The notes under the pieces are model-generated. The model did no database searches and was not told the DNA's origin. It saw only the letters and a list, made by a program, of their open reading frames with translations. Both the position numbers and the translations under genes were made by a program. Shown here piece after piece: positions 22,817 to 23,497 of a stretch of DNA of 23,497 nucleotides (the stretch's first letter is position 1; each line of letters opens with the position of its first letter). Source of the stretch: an uncultured Flavobacteriia bacterium (lineage in GTDB: Bacteria; Bacteroidota; Bacteroidia; Flavobacteriales_D; Crocinitomicaceae); NCBI GenBank assembly GCA_903928365.1, contig CAIYQV010000244.1, forward strand, positions 1 to 23,497, read 5' to 3'.

Positions 22817-23497
22817 ATGACCTCAAACAAGAAGATAAAAGCGGCGTTGATCTCCGTTTTTGACAAATCTGGACTCGCTCCGATCATTCAGGAATTGCAC
22901 AAGAATGGTGTGATCCTATATTCTACCGGTGGAACGCAATCATTCATTGAAGAAATGGGTATTCCTGTTGAACGAGTTGAAGACCTTACATCCTATCCAT
23001 CCATTCTTGGTGGTCGCGTAAAAACCCTTCACCCGAAGGTTTTCGGGGGTATTTTGAACCGTCGTGGATTAAGCGAAGATCAAGCGCAGATCGCCGAATA
23101 TGAAATACCGGAGATCGACCTGGTTATTGTTGATCTCTATCCGTTTGAGGCAACCGTAGCTTCCGGAGCAAGTCATGAAGCAATCATTGAGAAAATCGAT
23201 ATCGGAGGCATCTCCCTGATTCGCGCTGCAGCTAAGAATTACAATGATGTAGTAATCATTCCATCTCAGGCACAATATGGTCCTTTTCTGGATTTAATCA
23301 CTTCGCAACAAGGCACAACGACTCTGGAGCAGCGTCAGCAATTTGCACGCGATGCGTTCAATGTTTCCTCGCATTATGATTCACAGATCTTCACGTATTT
23401 TAATGGGGATCAGGATGGTGTGTTCAAACAAAGTGTTCAAGGCGCACAGGTGTTACGTTATGGTGAAAACCCGCATCAGAAGGGAGTGTTCTATGGG
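22817..23497 (+). CDS. purH: Bifunctional AICAR transformylase/IMP cyclohydrolase, N-terminal part
   Basis: PurH performs the last two steps of IMP synthesis: formylation of AICAR and ring closure. The frame starts at ATG 22817 and is open for 227 codons to the window edge, out of roughly 500 in the whole protein. The MGS-like IMP cyclohydrolase domain (about residues 7-150) is complete, with LYSTGGTQSFIEEMGI, SYPSILGGRVKTLHPKVFGG, DLVIVDLYPFEATV and DIGGISLIRAAAKNY. The beginning of the transformylase domain follows, with LRYGENPHQKG at the edge, a motif that contacts substrate. The C-terminal catalytic part is outside the window. It is divergent from the response-regulator gene and has its own -7 element. 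Confidence 0.97.
   Translation, partial: MTSNKKIKAALISVFDKSGLAPIIQELHKNGVILYSTGGTQSFIEEMGIPVERVEDLTSYPSILGGRVKTLHPKVFGGILNRRGLSEDQAQIAEYEIPEIDLVIVDLYPFEATVASGASHEAIIEKIDIGGISLIRAAAKNYNDVVIIPSQAQYGPFLDLITSQQGTTTLEQRQQFARDAFNVSSHYDSQIFTYFNGDQDGVFKQSVQGAQVLRYGENPHQKGVFYG

Noticed and set aside
1..23497. CRISPR arrays, tRNA or rRNA genes, insertion sequences, toxin-antitoxin pairs
   Set aside because: No regularly spaced direct repeats, no cloverleaf-like sequences, no transposase frames or terminal inverted repeats, and no small paired genes of that kind were seen by eye; a tRNAscan or Infernal run could still correct this.

Overview
This looks like an ordinary chromosomal stretch of a member of the Bacteroidota; the order cannot be fixed from the window. 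Three things point there. A secreted protein carries a type IX secretion (T9SS) C-terminal sorting domain. Several genes are preceded by the Bacteroidota -7 promoter element TAnnTTTG. Clear Shine-Dalgarno sequences are absent. Genes are dense, with no gene-free stretch over 300 bases. I saw no rRNA, tRNA, CRISPR array, insertion sequence or prophage.

Layout. At 1-7557 a tight minus-strand run contains a DedA-like membrane protein (YqaA), class I fructose-1,6-bisphosphatase, the transcription-repair coupling factor Mfd, two GT-B glycosyltransferases and the start of a secreted alpha/beta hydrolase; from fbp onward the genes overlap or lie within 18 bases of each other. At 7604-9439 is a T9SS cargo protein with its own promoter and terminator. 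At 9515-11415 an aminotransferase (YbdL type) and an omega-amidase (YafV type) overlap and together fit the glutamine transaminase/omega-amidase route of methionine salvage. A small cysteine-paired lipoprotein (11490-11756) meets hemL (11757-13067) end to end. At 13176-14936 is a cytoplasmic TPR protein fused to a SpoIIE/PP2C-type phosphatase.

At 15014-19904 a plus-strand run holds kynureninase, kynurenine 3-monooxygenase, a predicted outer-membrane barrel protein, a small ArsC/Spx-fold protein and an EamA-type transporter. The first two enzymes turn kynurenine into 3-hydroxyanthranilate, part of tryptophan degradation or tryptophan-to-NAD synthesis; the other pathway enzymes are not in the window. 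At 19905-22646 a minus-strand run encodes an OmpR-type response regulator, dCMP deaminase and an S41 C-terminal processing protease. Divergent from it, purH begins at 22817 and leaves the window.

No clearly new multi-gene system is visible. The best leads are: a terminator-like hairpin touching the yqaA start codon; the kynurenine run with its outer-membrane, thioredoxin-fold and transporter partners and its structured kynU leader; a possibly leaderless GTG start for the TPR-phosphatase; an ArsC-like protein lacking two of the three arginines of arsenate reductase; and two convergent gene pairs with no bases between their stop codons.
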